A stretch of DNA of 64,000 nt from assembly GCA_021495925.1 (NCBI GenBank), contig JAKEKT010000061.1, positions 124,001 to 188,000 on the forward strand, in the 5' to 3' direction. Source of the DNA: Diplodia intermedia (lineage: Eukaryota > Ascomycota > Dothideomycetes > Botryosphaeriales > Botryosphaeriaceae). The notes beneath the pieces are model-generated. The model made no database searches, was not told the DNA's origin, and was given only the letters and a program-made list of their open reading frames with translations. Shown in pieces: positions 1-9,243 of the stretch (positions are counted from its first letter, which is position 1; every line of letters starts with the position of its first letter). Position numbers and translations under genes: made by a program.

Positions 1-312
1 GATGGCGGGATATTGAGAGTTGGGCTTCTGGCGTGGTACTGTCGCCATGCGCTTGGCCAATGTCGGCGAAAGACGGGACTGTGTAAATCCGGGGTTGTGG
101 GAAACGTGGAAGACAAATATATCCGAGTGTCATTTGGGATGACGATTGCAGTTATTGTACGGACATGAACGTAAGTCCTGGACGTAAAAAAATCCAGACA
201 TCGGATCAAATTCACTACATATGTACATACGAACAGTACAGCGGGCACGAGGATCTACCTACGTACCCACGGCGTGCATTTCACGCCACCCCGCCCAACC
301 CCTTCGTCAAGC
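1..312. other. non-coding flank 3' of pectin methylesterase
   Basis: I see no conserved coding signal here. Short overlapping frames are Pro-rich shadows of the downstream gene. The window starts inside this spacer. Confidence 0.5.
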
Positions 313-1360
313 TCACGCAAACTTCTTATCAACCCACTCCTCATAATCCTCGCCCAACACCTCCTCAATCTTCACCGGCGCCGCCAGCTCCTGCGCAAAA
401 CTCGCCCTCGCCTGATCATTCCACTTGCCCGGACCGGTGTTGCCGTACTCGGCAAACGTCACATTGCCCGTGTTGTTCTGGCTGGTGGACCAGATGGCCC
501 AGCCCTCGGGGTTGACGACCTCGCCCAGCCGGACGCGCTGGAAGACGACGCGGGCGAAGTCGCGCCATGGCCGCCCGAGGTAGTACGCGCCCGCGGGCAC
601 CGGGGTCGCGCCGGGCACCGCGTCCACGCTGCCGCCGTCGATGACGTACCAGTTCGCGTCGGAGCCGTTGCGGCCGCTGGCCGTGATCCAGCCCGAGCCG
701 CCCACCGGCGCCGGCACGCGCAGGTCGCAGTTGGCGAACCAGGCCGAGGCCCGCATGCCGAAGATGAAGTCGGTGGCGCCTGCGTGGAGTTAGTGGGATT
801 GTTTGGGGGTTTTGTGGCGGGGGGGATGGTGGCGGCTTACCCTCGATGTAGGTGTTGCCGATGTAGTGTCTGCCGACGTGCGACAGCAGGGTGTCCTGGT
901 AGCCGGTCATCTTGCAGCCGTAGTAGGCCTGGTGCGTGGCCATGGCCGACACGGCGACGGCCTGGCTGCCCTCGCCATAGGTGTTGGCGATGTTGAGGTT
1001 GTAGACGTTGAAGTGCGGCGAGTGGGCGCGCAGGGTGGCGGTGAGGTCGTTGCTGAGGTTGAAGGCCTGGCTGAGGCCCGAGGTGATGGTGACGGTGTTG
1101 GCGTGGTACGACGTGTCGTTGGCCGAGTAGCCGACGATGGAGATGGGTCCGGCGTGCTTGGACACGTACACCTGCTCCTCGTAGGTGCCCGGCCAGATGA
1201 AGATGGTTTGTGCTTTGGTGGTGTTGGACAGGGCGTTGACGGCCTGTTGGATGGTCGGGAACTTGCCCTTAGAGCCGCCGACGGTGATGGCGTTGTCGGG
1301 CGGTGTCGTCAAAGAAAGAGCGGAGCCGATGAGGCATGGGATAATAAATGAGAGACGCAT
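313..1360 (-). CDS. pectin methylesterase (pectinesterase, CE8), secreted
   Basis: Demethylates pectin in plant cell walls. The model is complement(313..779, 841..1360), giving 328 aa, close to the usual length of fungal family CE8 enzymes. The 61 nt intron (780-840) has a GTAAG donor and a CAG acceptor and splits a Gly codon. The N-terminus MRLSFIIPCLIGSALS looks like a signal peptide, followed by a mature start near residue 18. CE8 motifs appear in order: GYQDTLL (transition-state Gln and first catalytic Asp), GATDFIFG (second catalytic Asp) and LGRPW (substrate-binding Arg). All catalytic residues are present, so the enzyme should be active. N-glycosylation sequons are scattered through the chain. 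The gene stands alone, with no other pectinolytic gene beside it. Presence of a CE8 enzyme suggests a plant-associated or saprotrophic life (inference). Confidence 0.95.
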
Positions 1361-2565
1361 GGTTGAGAGAGTGAGTGTAGTTGGTTGCCCCTTTGAAACC
1401 GCTGCAGTCAGCCCTTAAGTATGAGCCCAGCGACGAGCAGCTCATGCAGGGGCAAAGAGCCGAGAAGTTCGGGAATTGTGTTAATATCGAAGCTTCAACT
1501 GTCATGACTATTACCCGAAGCAAAGAAGCGGGGTTGGTGTCGTGTCCGTCGTCACTGCACGGATGTTCTGCCAATCAAGATGGCGGAGCAGCCGGAACGA
1601 TCGGAGCCATACGTCTTTCGAATACGTTTGAAACGGCAGCGTAGCTTAAAGATTCGTGGAATGCATCTTTCATGATTTAAACTCGTCCGTGCTGGTGGAT
1701 CATGCGCGGTGATTGGATACTCATGCTCGCTTAGCCCAGATCCGTATGCACGGTTGGGTTTTCAGCCGCACTGACTCGATACGATCTCCGTAATGCCGCC
1801 CATGCTCTATATACCCGAGCGCGACTGGTTGGTAAAGTGCTTGTGCAGAATTCTAGACTTGAATATGCACTAGACGAACCCGAGGTCCAATGCGCAACCG
1901 GCTAAAATAATCAGTATTCCTTTGAGCGAGGTTCCTGCACGAGAATATGGCCAGCCAAGCGTGCCAAGAAATACATATTTGAATGGGTCTGTTAGCGTGT
2001 CCTGTAATCCATCAGTCCACCCATTCCGAAGCTCACATAGCCAGCGGTGTTGAAAGTCCAGGTCTGTATTTGGATAAAGATTAGAAAATCACTTCGCTCG
2101 TAGCTGCCTTAAAGTCTGTTGCAAAGCAAAATGCACAGCCGCTGCACTGAATATATAACAGTACGCGTAATCGTCCCTTATATAGTAACAAAGTCTCCCC
2201 AGCTTCTATGCTGATCACGGCTCCGCTCTTTTTCCATTCTCATCGCCATGCATGTAGCTCTCTCACTGTTTCATGTGTCCCTTCCCTCGCAATGCGTGCT
2301 TTTATTATCTCTTGCTTACGGAGCGTGCCATTGACGATCATGGACGAGCAAAATGTGTCGTTCGTGCTGGCATACATTGGGCCGCGGCATGTTCAAGCAA
2401 TTCAAGTTTTGGATGCGTGGGTACTGGAGGTCCCGAGTCGTTGTAGTACGAGGGAATTGGACGATTGTTGGTGGCATATCGAGCTATGATGCCGCGCCGT
2501 GAATGTGTAGATGTAGGCGACTCTTTGCCACCTTGGTACTTGTATTGGGCTAGTAACATGCTATA
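1361..2565. other. intergenic, no gene seen
   Basis: About 1.2 kb between the pectin methylesterase start and a minisatellite. It holds the methylesterase promoter. Short frames at 1381-1644 and 2208-2489 have no recognisable domain, and I do not call them genes. Confidence 0.5.
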
Positions 2566-2658
2566 GGCAGGGTAGGTAAGGCTGACAAGGCAGGTAAGGC
2601 AGGTAAGGTGGGTAAGGCAGACAAGGCAGACAAGGCAGGCAAGGCGGGCAAGGCTCGG
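2566..2658. repeat. decamer minisatellite (AAGGCAGGTA-like)
   Basis: About nine imperfect copies of a 10 nt unit, with variants in which GGTA becomes GACA or GGCA. The array lies 33 nt beyond the stop codon of the SRPK-like kinase, so it probably falls in that gene's 3' UTR or terminator region. Low-complexity frames across it are artefacts. Confidence 0.85.
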
Positions 2659-2691
2659 TAAGAACGTCTCAGCCTCGCACCGTCCAGCACC

Positions 2692-4200
2692 CTACTCCTC
2701 CCCCATAAACCACTCCTGCTCCAACAACTCCCCCGCCCCCGGCCTCCTCCCGGGATCATACTCCAAACACCACCTCACCAACCCACATACCACCCGCGCC
2801 TCCCCCTCCCCCACACCAACCCCCGGCTTCTCCCTCTCAAACCTCTCCTCTAGCGTCTCCTCCGGCACATACACCGCACGGCCCCCCTCGCCATCACCAT
2901 GCGGATTCAGCCTCTCGCCATGCGGCCCGAACCACCTGTCCCTCCGCGGCCACGCATCCATGAGGAACGACGGCAGTGGACGGATAGTGTCGTGGATTTG
3001 GGTCAGGTGGTCGTCGTCGGCGTCGTCGAGCTCGGATTGGTCGTGCGAGAGCAGCGGGACGACGAAGAGAGGCGTGCCGGTGATGAATTCGTAGATGAGG
3101 CAGCCGAAGGCCCAGATGTCTATGGCGGGGCCGAGGGGCTGTTGTTCTTGGGTTGAGGGGTCGGTGCCGGTGCGGAGGCGGGAGGAGGGGAGGATGAGCT
3201 CCGGGGCGCGCAGGGCGATGGGCGTGATGGTGTCGGAGGGTGGGTGCGCGGTGAAGAAGGCTGGACGCGGTCAGTACCGGGGTGGTGGGTGTCCGTGATA
3301 GTGCTGGAAGGGGGGAGGAGAAGGGTAGCTCACATGCGCCTAGGTCTGACAGCTTCACGTGAAGATGGTCCGGCACGAGTTGGACGCGGTCATGGAGCGG
3401 TTGTGGGATGTAGAGCGTCTTCGGCGCCCATCTGTCTTCTTTACCGTCGACGCGCTTGAGCTGCACGGATGTGCTGGCTTCGTCTTGCTTCAGTTCATCC
3501 TCGGCGACGGAGCTAAGATCGTCGATGGCGAAGAGCATGTTTCCTGGATGGACATCGCCGTGCACTACACCGTTTGAGTGCAGGAAGGCGAGACCGAGCA
3601 GTGCGTGGCGGAGGATCTTCTTAGCCATCCAGTAGGGATAGCGCTGGCGCACTCCACGCATCTTTGGTTTGTTTTCTGGCAGCTCTTCTACCAGCGACGC
3701 GGCTGTGATGCCCATGGGTTCGAATACCATGCACCTGTGCGTGCCGTTGGGGCCGGTGTGGGTGAAGGTATCGAGCAGGGTGGTCACGTGCTGAGAGTTT
3801 GGGTCGCTCGGCGCCCGTTGCGACAGATGGTCGAGGATAGAAAGCTCGGTGACTGTAGTTGATGCTTTGGCTACCATTATTTTGAGGGCGACGTAGCGCG
3901 GAGTCCTGTGATGGTGGTTGTATTCAGCCGCGTGAGCAATGCAAGATGGCCCACGGCATACAAAAATATAAAAACCTACTTGGTGTCGACAGCCAGCCAT
4001 ACAATTGAGTATGCACCATCACCAAGCTTGCGGATGACCCTGTATCTGCCATTGTGGAACCTGTCTCCAAGGTTGACGGGGTGAAAGCCCCCAGGACAGT
4101 AGTCTTCGGGAAACTCGCAGAGAGCACCGGCGTAGACGAAGCGCCATTCGTCAGGGTTTTCTGGAACCTTGACGGGAGGAGTACCGGGGGGAGAGGCCAT
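2692..4200 (-). CDS. SRPK-like serine/threonine protein kinase
   Basis: Predicted cytoplasmic or nuclear kinase of the fungal SRPK-like group, whose canonical members phosphorylate SR proteins. The model is complement(2692..3260, 3334..3905, 3980..4200), 453 aa, with phases joining cleanly (AA|G Lys and T|CC Ser). It starts with the group's N-terminal GFHPV..GDRFHNGRY block and a Gly-rich loop LGDGAYSIVW. The VAIK lysine is in YVALK. The catalytic loop reads HGDVHPGN in place of HRDLKPxN, keeping the Asp and Asn. The DFG motif reads SDLGAS, as in many SRPK-like kinases, and APE is present in LRAPELIL. The insert between catalytic loop and DFG is about 60 residues, the hallmark spacer of this family. 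It is likely active, but the substrate is unknown. The large fungal SRPK-like expansion makes orthology to Dsk1 or Sky1 doubtful. Confidence 0.92.
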
Positions 4201-4691
4201 CAGAGCTACGATAGCAGAAGCGGGGAGGGGCTGGAAGATAGAGACACGAAATGGATGTGCACACTGGTGCGAGCAGTGATTGCAGCTTGCATGTGATTAT
4301 GGTGAGAGCCGGGCTGAAAATATGTCTGAGGCGGGGCGTTTATTACGTCGCGCGACGCGCAACGCGTTCTTTGTTGACTGGCTGTGCCGCAGTCCGTTTG
4401 CTTGAAACTTCCTAATTAGGTCAAGCGCCCTTTCTGTCCTTAAAACCTCGGTTTTCAACACGTTGGCATAGTAAACCGTTGAATATCATCCCAAAGCCTC
4501 GTAAGCGGAGAGATGACTATTATATTGAAAACAAGAAATATAGTATTAAAGCTTATTAAAACCCTATCGTTTCTTTAGAGGCGCTATATGAATTTTGTGA
4601 TCGCCATGGCGCCGGCAGGCATACCTTATTCCTTAGGCCATAGTCGGGCTACTTGTTTCTTGCTTGATTAGTCTTAATGTAGTTTTTAAGC

Positions 4692-4712
4692 TGGTGGTAA
4701 TATTACCCACCA
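4692..4712. repeat. 6 bp stem hairpin with TAATATTAC in the loop
   Basis: TGGTGG (4692-4697) and CCACCA (4707-4712) are perfect reverse complements flanking the nonamer TAATATTAC (4698-4706). This is the arrangement seen at Rep-nicked origins of geminiviruses and related CRESS-DNA replicons. No Rep-like reading frame is visible nearby, so it may be chance or a relic. Confidence 0.6.
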
Positions 4713-5570
4713 CCTGCAACACCCCTCAATCGATCATACTTCGCACTCGTTAAGTTAGTAGAGAAAAGATCTATCTGGTATATAGCGAAAGCGGTCATAT
4801 CTACACTCCTATCTATTCAGCAGACGCATATGGCATATCCACCAACATACTCTGTATTCAAACGTGTGTCACTGGACAATGCTGTTACAACGCCATGGTT
4901 TTTACGTTGCGAAGATGTTCATGCTACATTGTTCAGAAACCGTCACTACAGTTTTCGAGATATAAATACATTTGTCTTCCTTATGTTTCTGTTTTGTCCT
5001 GCTCGAAAATTACTATATCTCTTACCTTCATCATGAAACTTCTCAGCGTTATATATCGCGAAGAAAACATGTACAGCAAAAAGCTGGAAAGGAGAAAACG
5101 AATTGCCTCTGAAGTGGAAACTTGGTCAAACACACCTACAGCTGCTGTATGCGCTGTTATTATGTAGGTTGTCCTTCTCCACTACAACGATATATATAGT
5201 CATTGCTAATACCGTAGCAGCAACGGGCCGCACACCAGTTGGTCAGACGCTACGGTCCACATCACCGTCGACTACTACAACAGATGGGGTTGGATGCTCT
5301 CCAGGATACATATACCTAGCTACTACTGATAAGAAAATGCTGTGGCCGACGACAACGTCAACGATCGGTCAGCCTGTCACGCAAAGTGGTCATGAGTGAC
5401 CCGGTCCGACATGGGACTGTAAGCTCGGCTGCTTGCGTGACCAGACTGACTGATGCATGGAGACAATCAAGAGCAGGTCAAGGGCAAACTCACAAACCAT
5501 TGAGCGTTTTAGCCTTGCATTGCGTGGCGCTTCCTACTGTGAATTTTTTGGATGCACCCATGTTTCTCTT

Positions 5571-5592
5571 TCTTCTTCTTCTTCTTCTTCTT

Positions 5593-5622
<30 letters not shown>
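5571..5622. repeat. (CTT)n microsatellite
   Basis: About 17 uninterrupted CTT units. They create spurious poly-Leu, poly-Ser and poly-Phe frames on the plus strand, which are not genes. Confidence 0.95.
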
Positions 5623-5623
<1 letters not shown>

Positions 5624-5960
5624 TTTTCTTCTCTTTTCGCTGTGAAGTTAGTTCCTGACCACTTGCTTGACGTACATGCTATTTTCACTAGTCCACATCA
5701 GTATCTCAAGCATCGTAAGATAAGATATAAAAGCGTGTTGTGAGCGTGTTGCGCACAGTGTAGCATCACCCAGCACTCACCAAACATCTCGAGGAGAAAG
5801 GGTTTGAAAATGACAAGCATAACATTGAGCGAGTGAACTAATGGTCTATAAAGCAAGCACAACCCCCCACTTCCCGTCTCTCATCTCGAACTCACCCACG
5901 CCCGAAGTCTGAATCACCGTAGCGACACCAACCATCCCCTCAGCACTCATCATCGCCCGC

Positions 5961-6493
5961 TCAAAGGTGGCAGCCCCACTTCGCGGCGAGCTTATCACGG
6001 AACGCAGCAATGACGCAGTCCTCAACCGCATCGCCCACGCCGGCGACCTGGTTGTTATCGATGACCCAGCTCTGGTCGGCGGCGCTGTAGTAGCACGAGA
6101 TGTTGTTGTCGATGGCGCTGCACCCTGCACATCCCTCTCCATCAGAAAAAACACCCCAAGAAGTAAAGGGGGTGGTGCGACTTACTCGTGATGGCATCAC
6201 CGCCAAAGTCGCCGCAGGAATCGCCGAGCAGGTCGGAGCTGATGTCCGGACGGGTGATGGAGAAGGCGACGCGGTAGCGTTGAAGGGCGTCTTCGCTCCA
6301 TTTGCGGATGATGGCGGCGTTGGCGACACAGTCGACGCGTTTCTCTGCGGGTGGTGTGTTAGTGGTGCCGGGGTGTGGAGTGGGAGATGGTTTTACCGAG
6401 GGGGTTGAGGGGGGCGTCGCTGGTGGGAGCCGCAACGGCAGAGGCGGAAAGGCCCAGGACGATGGCGGTGATGGTGGACGCGGAGAACTTCAT
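5961..6493 (-). CDS. small secreted six-cysteine protein with Kex2-type pro-site
   Basis: Product family not recognised. The model is complement(5961..6124, 6186..6344, 6397..6493), 139 aa, with introns of 61 and 52 nt. All splice sites are GT-AG, and GTAAAA and GTAAGT donors are visible. The start MKFSASTITAIVLG gives a classical signal peptide ending near AVAA. A short pro-segment follows and ends in EKR, a Kex2-type dibasic site lying across the first exon junction. The mature part, about 105 residues, has six cysteines (VDC, DSC, RCS, ISC, EDC and a Cys three residues from the end), consistent with three disulfides. Size, secretion, processing and cysteine content fit a fungal small secreted protein, possibly an effector or antimicrobial, but nothing in the sequence proves a role. 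A TATA-like element lies upstream at 6619-6626. Confidence 0.8.
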
Positions 6494-8074
6494 GATGGAT
6501 GGTTTTTGTAGAAGGGACTTAGTTTTGAGGTGGTTGTTGGGGAATGCGTAGTAGTGGTGGTTGCGATGTGAGTGTGAATGTGGTGGTGGATGGGTGACTT
6601 GAAGTGCGTTCTCGTCGCCTTTTATCTCTTCTTGGAGTCTTTTCAAAATCGAAAATAGATCACTGCAATGTGTCTCTTCCGCCTGGACTGCCGAAAATTG
6701 GTTGTTGCAACCCCTTCCAACCCCACTGCCTGGAGCAGCTCTTCTGGGATGATGCTGACCGCTGTTCAGCTACGACGCCCTGAATCGTAGCCGCTGCAAG
6801 GGACCGTAGAGGAGGCTCGGGCGCATTGGAGCATCGATGTGGGCATCCTGATCTTACTTTGGTTGGTGTGCAGTGTGGTTGGTCTGCGCACGATGACTGC
6901 CAAGAGAGTGGTGGCGCAGACAGATGCAGGAGTTATCCGCCTTATCCTATCGCATCGCAAACGCCACACGCCATGGAAGGCTACCCCAGATCATAGAATC
7001 GCAAACGAAAGGTTATTTGGTCAAGTCAGATCGATCAGGGCTTGTGGCCAACGGAGCTTATCCTAATGTGGGCACCGCTACCCGCTTGTGGGCCGGCCCC
7101 CGAATCCTGAGGGATGCTGACGGGATGAGTCGTAAGCCCATGACAGCACATCCACCACACTACCTGAATCCTCTGTTTCATCTTCCTTTGGTGTTGATTC
7201 GCGCAGCTGACCGTGCGCCCAATCAAGATGCCGCACGTTGCTGACTACTTTGATCCAACCTCGATTCAGCCCAGGGGAAGGGTGAGCTTCCTATACACAC
7301 AGGCCCTACTATTTTTTAGCGTGTCAGGGTGGGTGTTGGTGTTTAGTGGAGCAGATACTACTACATCCAGCTAGATTGCAATTAGGGCTCTATGGTTGAC
7401 ATGTACTAACGACAAACAGAGAAGCAATGCCAAGACGCCCCCAAAAGAGCAACGAGAGCTCCGACCTTTCAACACACGCTCCGGCCCTCTTCAAAATTTG
7501 CAGCGCGTCATACTTCTCCCTTTTCCCTGCCAGCGCACCCAGGTATCCACTCCTTCCAACGTCCGTCTCCTAAAAACTTTCCAGCTCCGCAGCTACCGCG
7601 CTTCCCGCGGCAACTCTTCTCCCGCTCCACTCCCCTGACATCCGGCCAGGTCGTTCCCTCGTCTGGTTTTCGCCGCCTGCAACTGTCCGTGCCAACATAC
7701 GACCCGCTGCTCATTGCCGTACAGAGCCTACCCATCACGACCAACACGAGCCAGTTCCCAGTTGCTCCACACGCCGCAGCGTACGCGTATGGATACGGGC
7801 GTGGTCTTTTGCACTTTGGTCCCCGTGCGAGAGAGGGCGGTTTGCCACCGGGGCTGTAGCACTGGACGAGAGTGGTTGGCTGATGCTCCTGAGAGGTGGC
7901 CTTAGGGCTCAGCTGCCTGTCCGACCAGGTCGCAGGCAGTGTTGGCTGTTGTGAGCAGCGTGAAGACCTGGGGAAGTCCCGATCGGCAGAGGCACAGAGC
8001 TGCCGGAATTGCACATTAGGTGGCGAACCGTCTGGAAGTACCCGCAGTGTTAAAAAGTTGCCCGACAGGGAGGT
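6494..8074. other. intergenic, no convincing gene
   Basis: About 1.6 kb. Several 60-170 aa frames exist on both strands (for example 7508-8014 minus and 6924-7244 plus), but they are compositionally random and lack domains, signal peptides or splice logic. Confidence 0.45.
6619..6626 (-). promoter_or_regulatory. TATA-like element of the six-cysteine protein gene
   Basis: Minus-strand GATAAAAG lies about 125 nt upstream of the predicted start codon at 6493, a reasonable distance for a core promoter with a short 5' UTR. Confidence 0.4.
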
Positions 8075-8640
8075 TTAGGGCTGGAATGATGCGTGGGGTT
8101 CCTGGCCTAAGTACGAGGTGCTGTCGGTTTGAGTTTTCCAAGCGCGAGCTGGGAACAACGTGGGGTGATTCCAGATAGTTTTAACATAGTTCCACACCTT
8201 GCGTGGAATTGAAGGCCTATCAGTGAAGTAACTGCTCGTATACGAATCGTACTCGGAGTCGTACTCTGATGATTCCCAAAGCATGTCCACAGTACGTTCC
8301 ACACCTTCTTCCAGCTTCTTAGTTGTAATGTCAAGAATTATGTTGTCGCAGACATTTGCTAGCGCGAGTCTGACTCCATTGTCGCCGAAATGGCGAAAAA
8401 TGTCGTAGCCCTGTTGCAGCTGCCAACCCACATACTAGTAGTAATGGCTGGAGAATTTTTGAGTGCGATGAGTAGAATATTGTCCCAGATGGAGATCAAT
8501 TCCCGCGCAAGGAAAATTTCGGCAAAGTCGATAAAGTCCCGCCCTGTCTCCGTAAGAGCAGCACGAATCCATTGTCGCAAAGTACGAAGTATAATTGGAT
8601 GCCTCAGGACAGCCATCGACCGAGTCATCACCGACGTCCG
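8075..8640 (-). pseudogene. possible decayed orphan gene (frameshift near 8435)
   Basis: Two overlapping minus-strand frames look like halves of one protein. The upstream half (8631 down to about 8435, MMTRSMAVLRHPIILRTLRQ...) runs to an alanine/threonine-rich end. The second half (about 8431 down to 8075, GWQLQQGYDIFRHF...) continues with an acidic SEYDSEYDSY segment. No intron of usable length and phase joins them: the only GT..AG pair is 16 nt. A frameshift is therefore more likely. I recognise no family, and both halves could be chance frames. Confidence 0.25.
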
Positions 8641-8718
8641 AGAGCGTTGATAGCTAAGACCGTCTGTACTGCATTACATTTCCTACGTTCCCGTCCGATA
8701 TCGCATGGACCGACCCAA

Positions 8719-9243
8719 TCATTCGACCTTGAAGCAAACATCCTCCTCCAACGCCTTGCCCGCCACAACCGGCTTCTGCGACCTCATCATAACCAGCAGC
8801 ATTCTCGCCCACTGCTCCGTCTCGTTCTCCCACCCATGCATCGTCGCCTGCTGCACAACCACGTCATTCGCCTTCACCGTCGTCCGTGATCCATCGTCTA
8901 ACGTAAGCACCACTTCTCCCTGCACCACATACACATAATCCAATGACACTGTCCTGTGCAGAGGGAACTTGGCGCCCGGCGGGACATCCAGAATGCGCAT
9001 GATGGCGCCGTCGTTGGTAAGGCCAGTCTCCAGCTGCGCTTTGTCTTGCGGAGAAGACACGTCGGCGGGCAGCTCCTCGGTGGCCCAGAGGGGCGTGATT
9101 GATGGCCCGATTTGCAGAGGGATGCCGGGGAGGGCTTTGTCGCTCTTGACGACGGCGGCGGCCGAGGCGTTGTGGCCGGTCACTACTCTCCGGACCGGCG
9201 GGAGCGGGGAGGGTGTTGATGGGGAGGAAGCGTTGTCGGCCAT
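8719..9243 (-). CDS. cupin-domain protein
   Basis: Single-exon 174 aa protein with no signal peptide, probably cytosolic. The N-terminus is Ser/Pro-rich (residues 1-17). The following part, about residues 40-160, is a small cupin barrel. The first cupin motif region is PPGAKFPLHRTVSLDYVYVV followed by QGEV, and the second is NDVVVQQATMHGWEN, with a His that would be a metal ligand. This is the fungal 'HRT.S.DY..V.QGE' subgroup of small cupins, which often sit near oxidoreductases or biosynthetic genes. The exact reaction is unknown for most of them, and no biosynthetic gene is adjacent here. The start codon chosen gives MADNASS; a TATA-type element lies at 9406-9413. Confidence 0.88.
   Translation of the reverse strand: MADNASSPSTPSPLPPVRRVVTGHNASAAAVVKSDKALPGIPLQIGPSITPLWATEELPADVSSPQDKAQLETGLTNDGAIMRILDVPPGAKFPLHRTVSLDYVYVVQGEVVLTLDDGSRTTVKANDVVVQQATMHGWENETEQWARMLLVMMRSQKPVVAGKALEEDVCFKVE

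Larger units (their letters stand above)
4201..5960. other. long intergenic region with an AT-rich stretch
   Basis: About 1.8 kb without a supported gene. The part from roughly 4480 to 5060 is AT-rich with few readable frames and may be an old mobile-element relic. It contains a hairpin at 4692-4712 and a CTT microsatellite at 5571-5622, both listed separately. Confidence 0.5.

Noticed and set aside
5386..5743. Poly-Leu/Ser/Phe frames near 5,600
   Set aside because: Produced by the CTT microsatellite.
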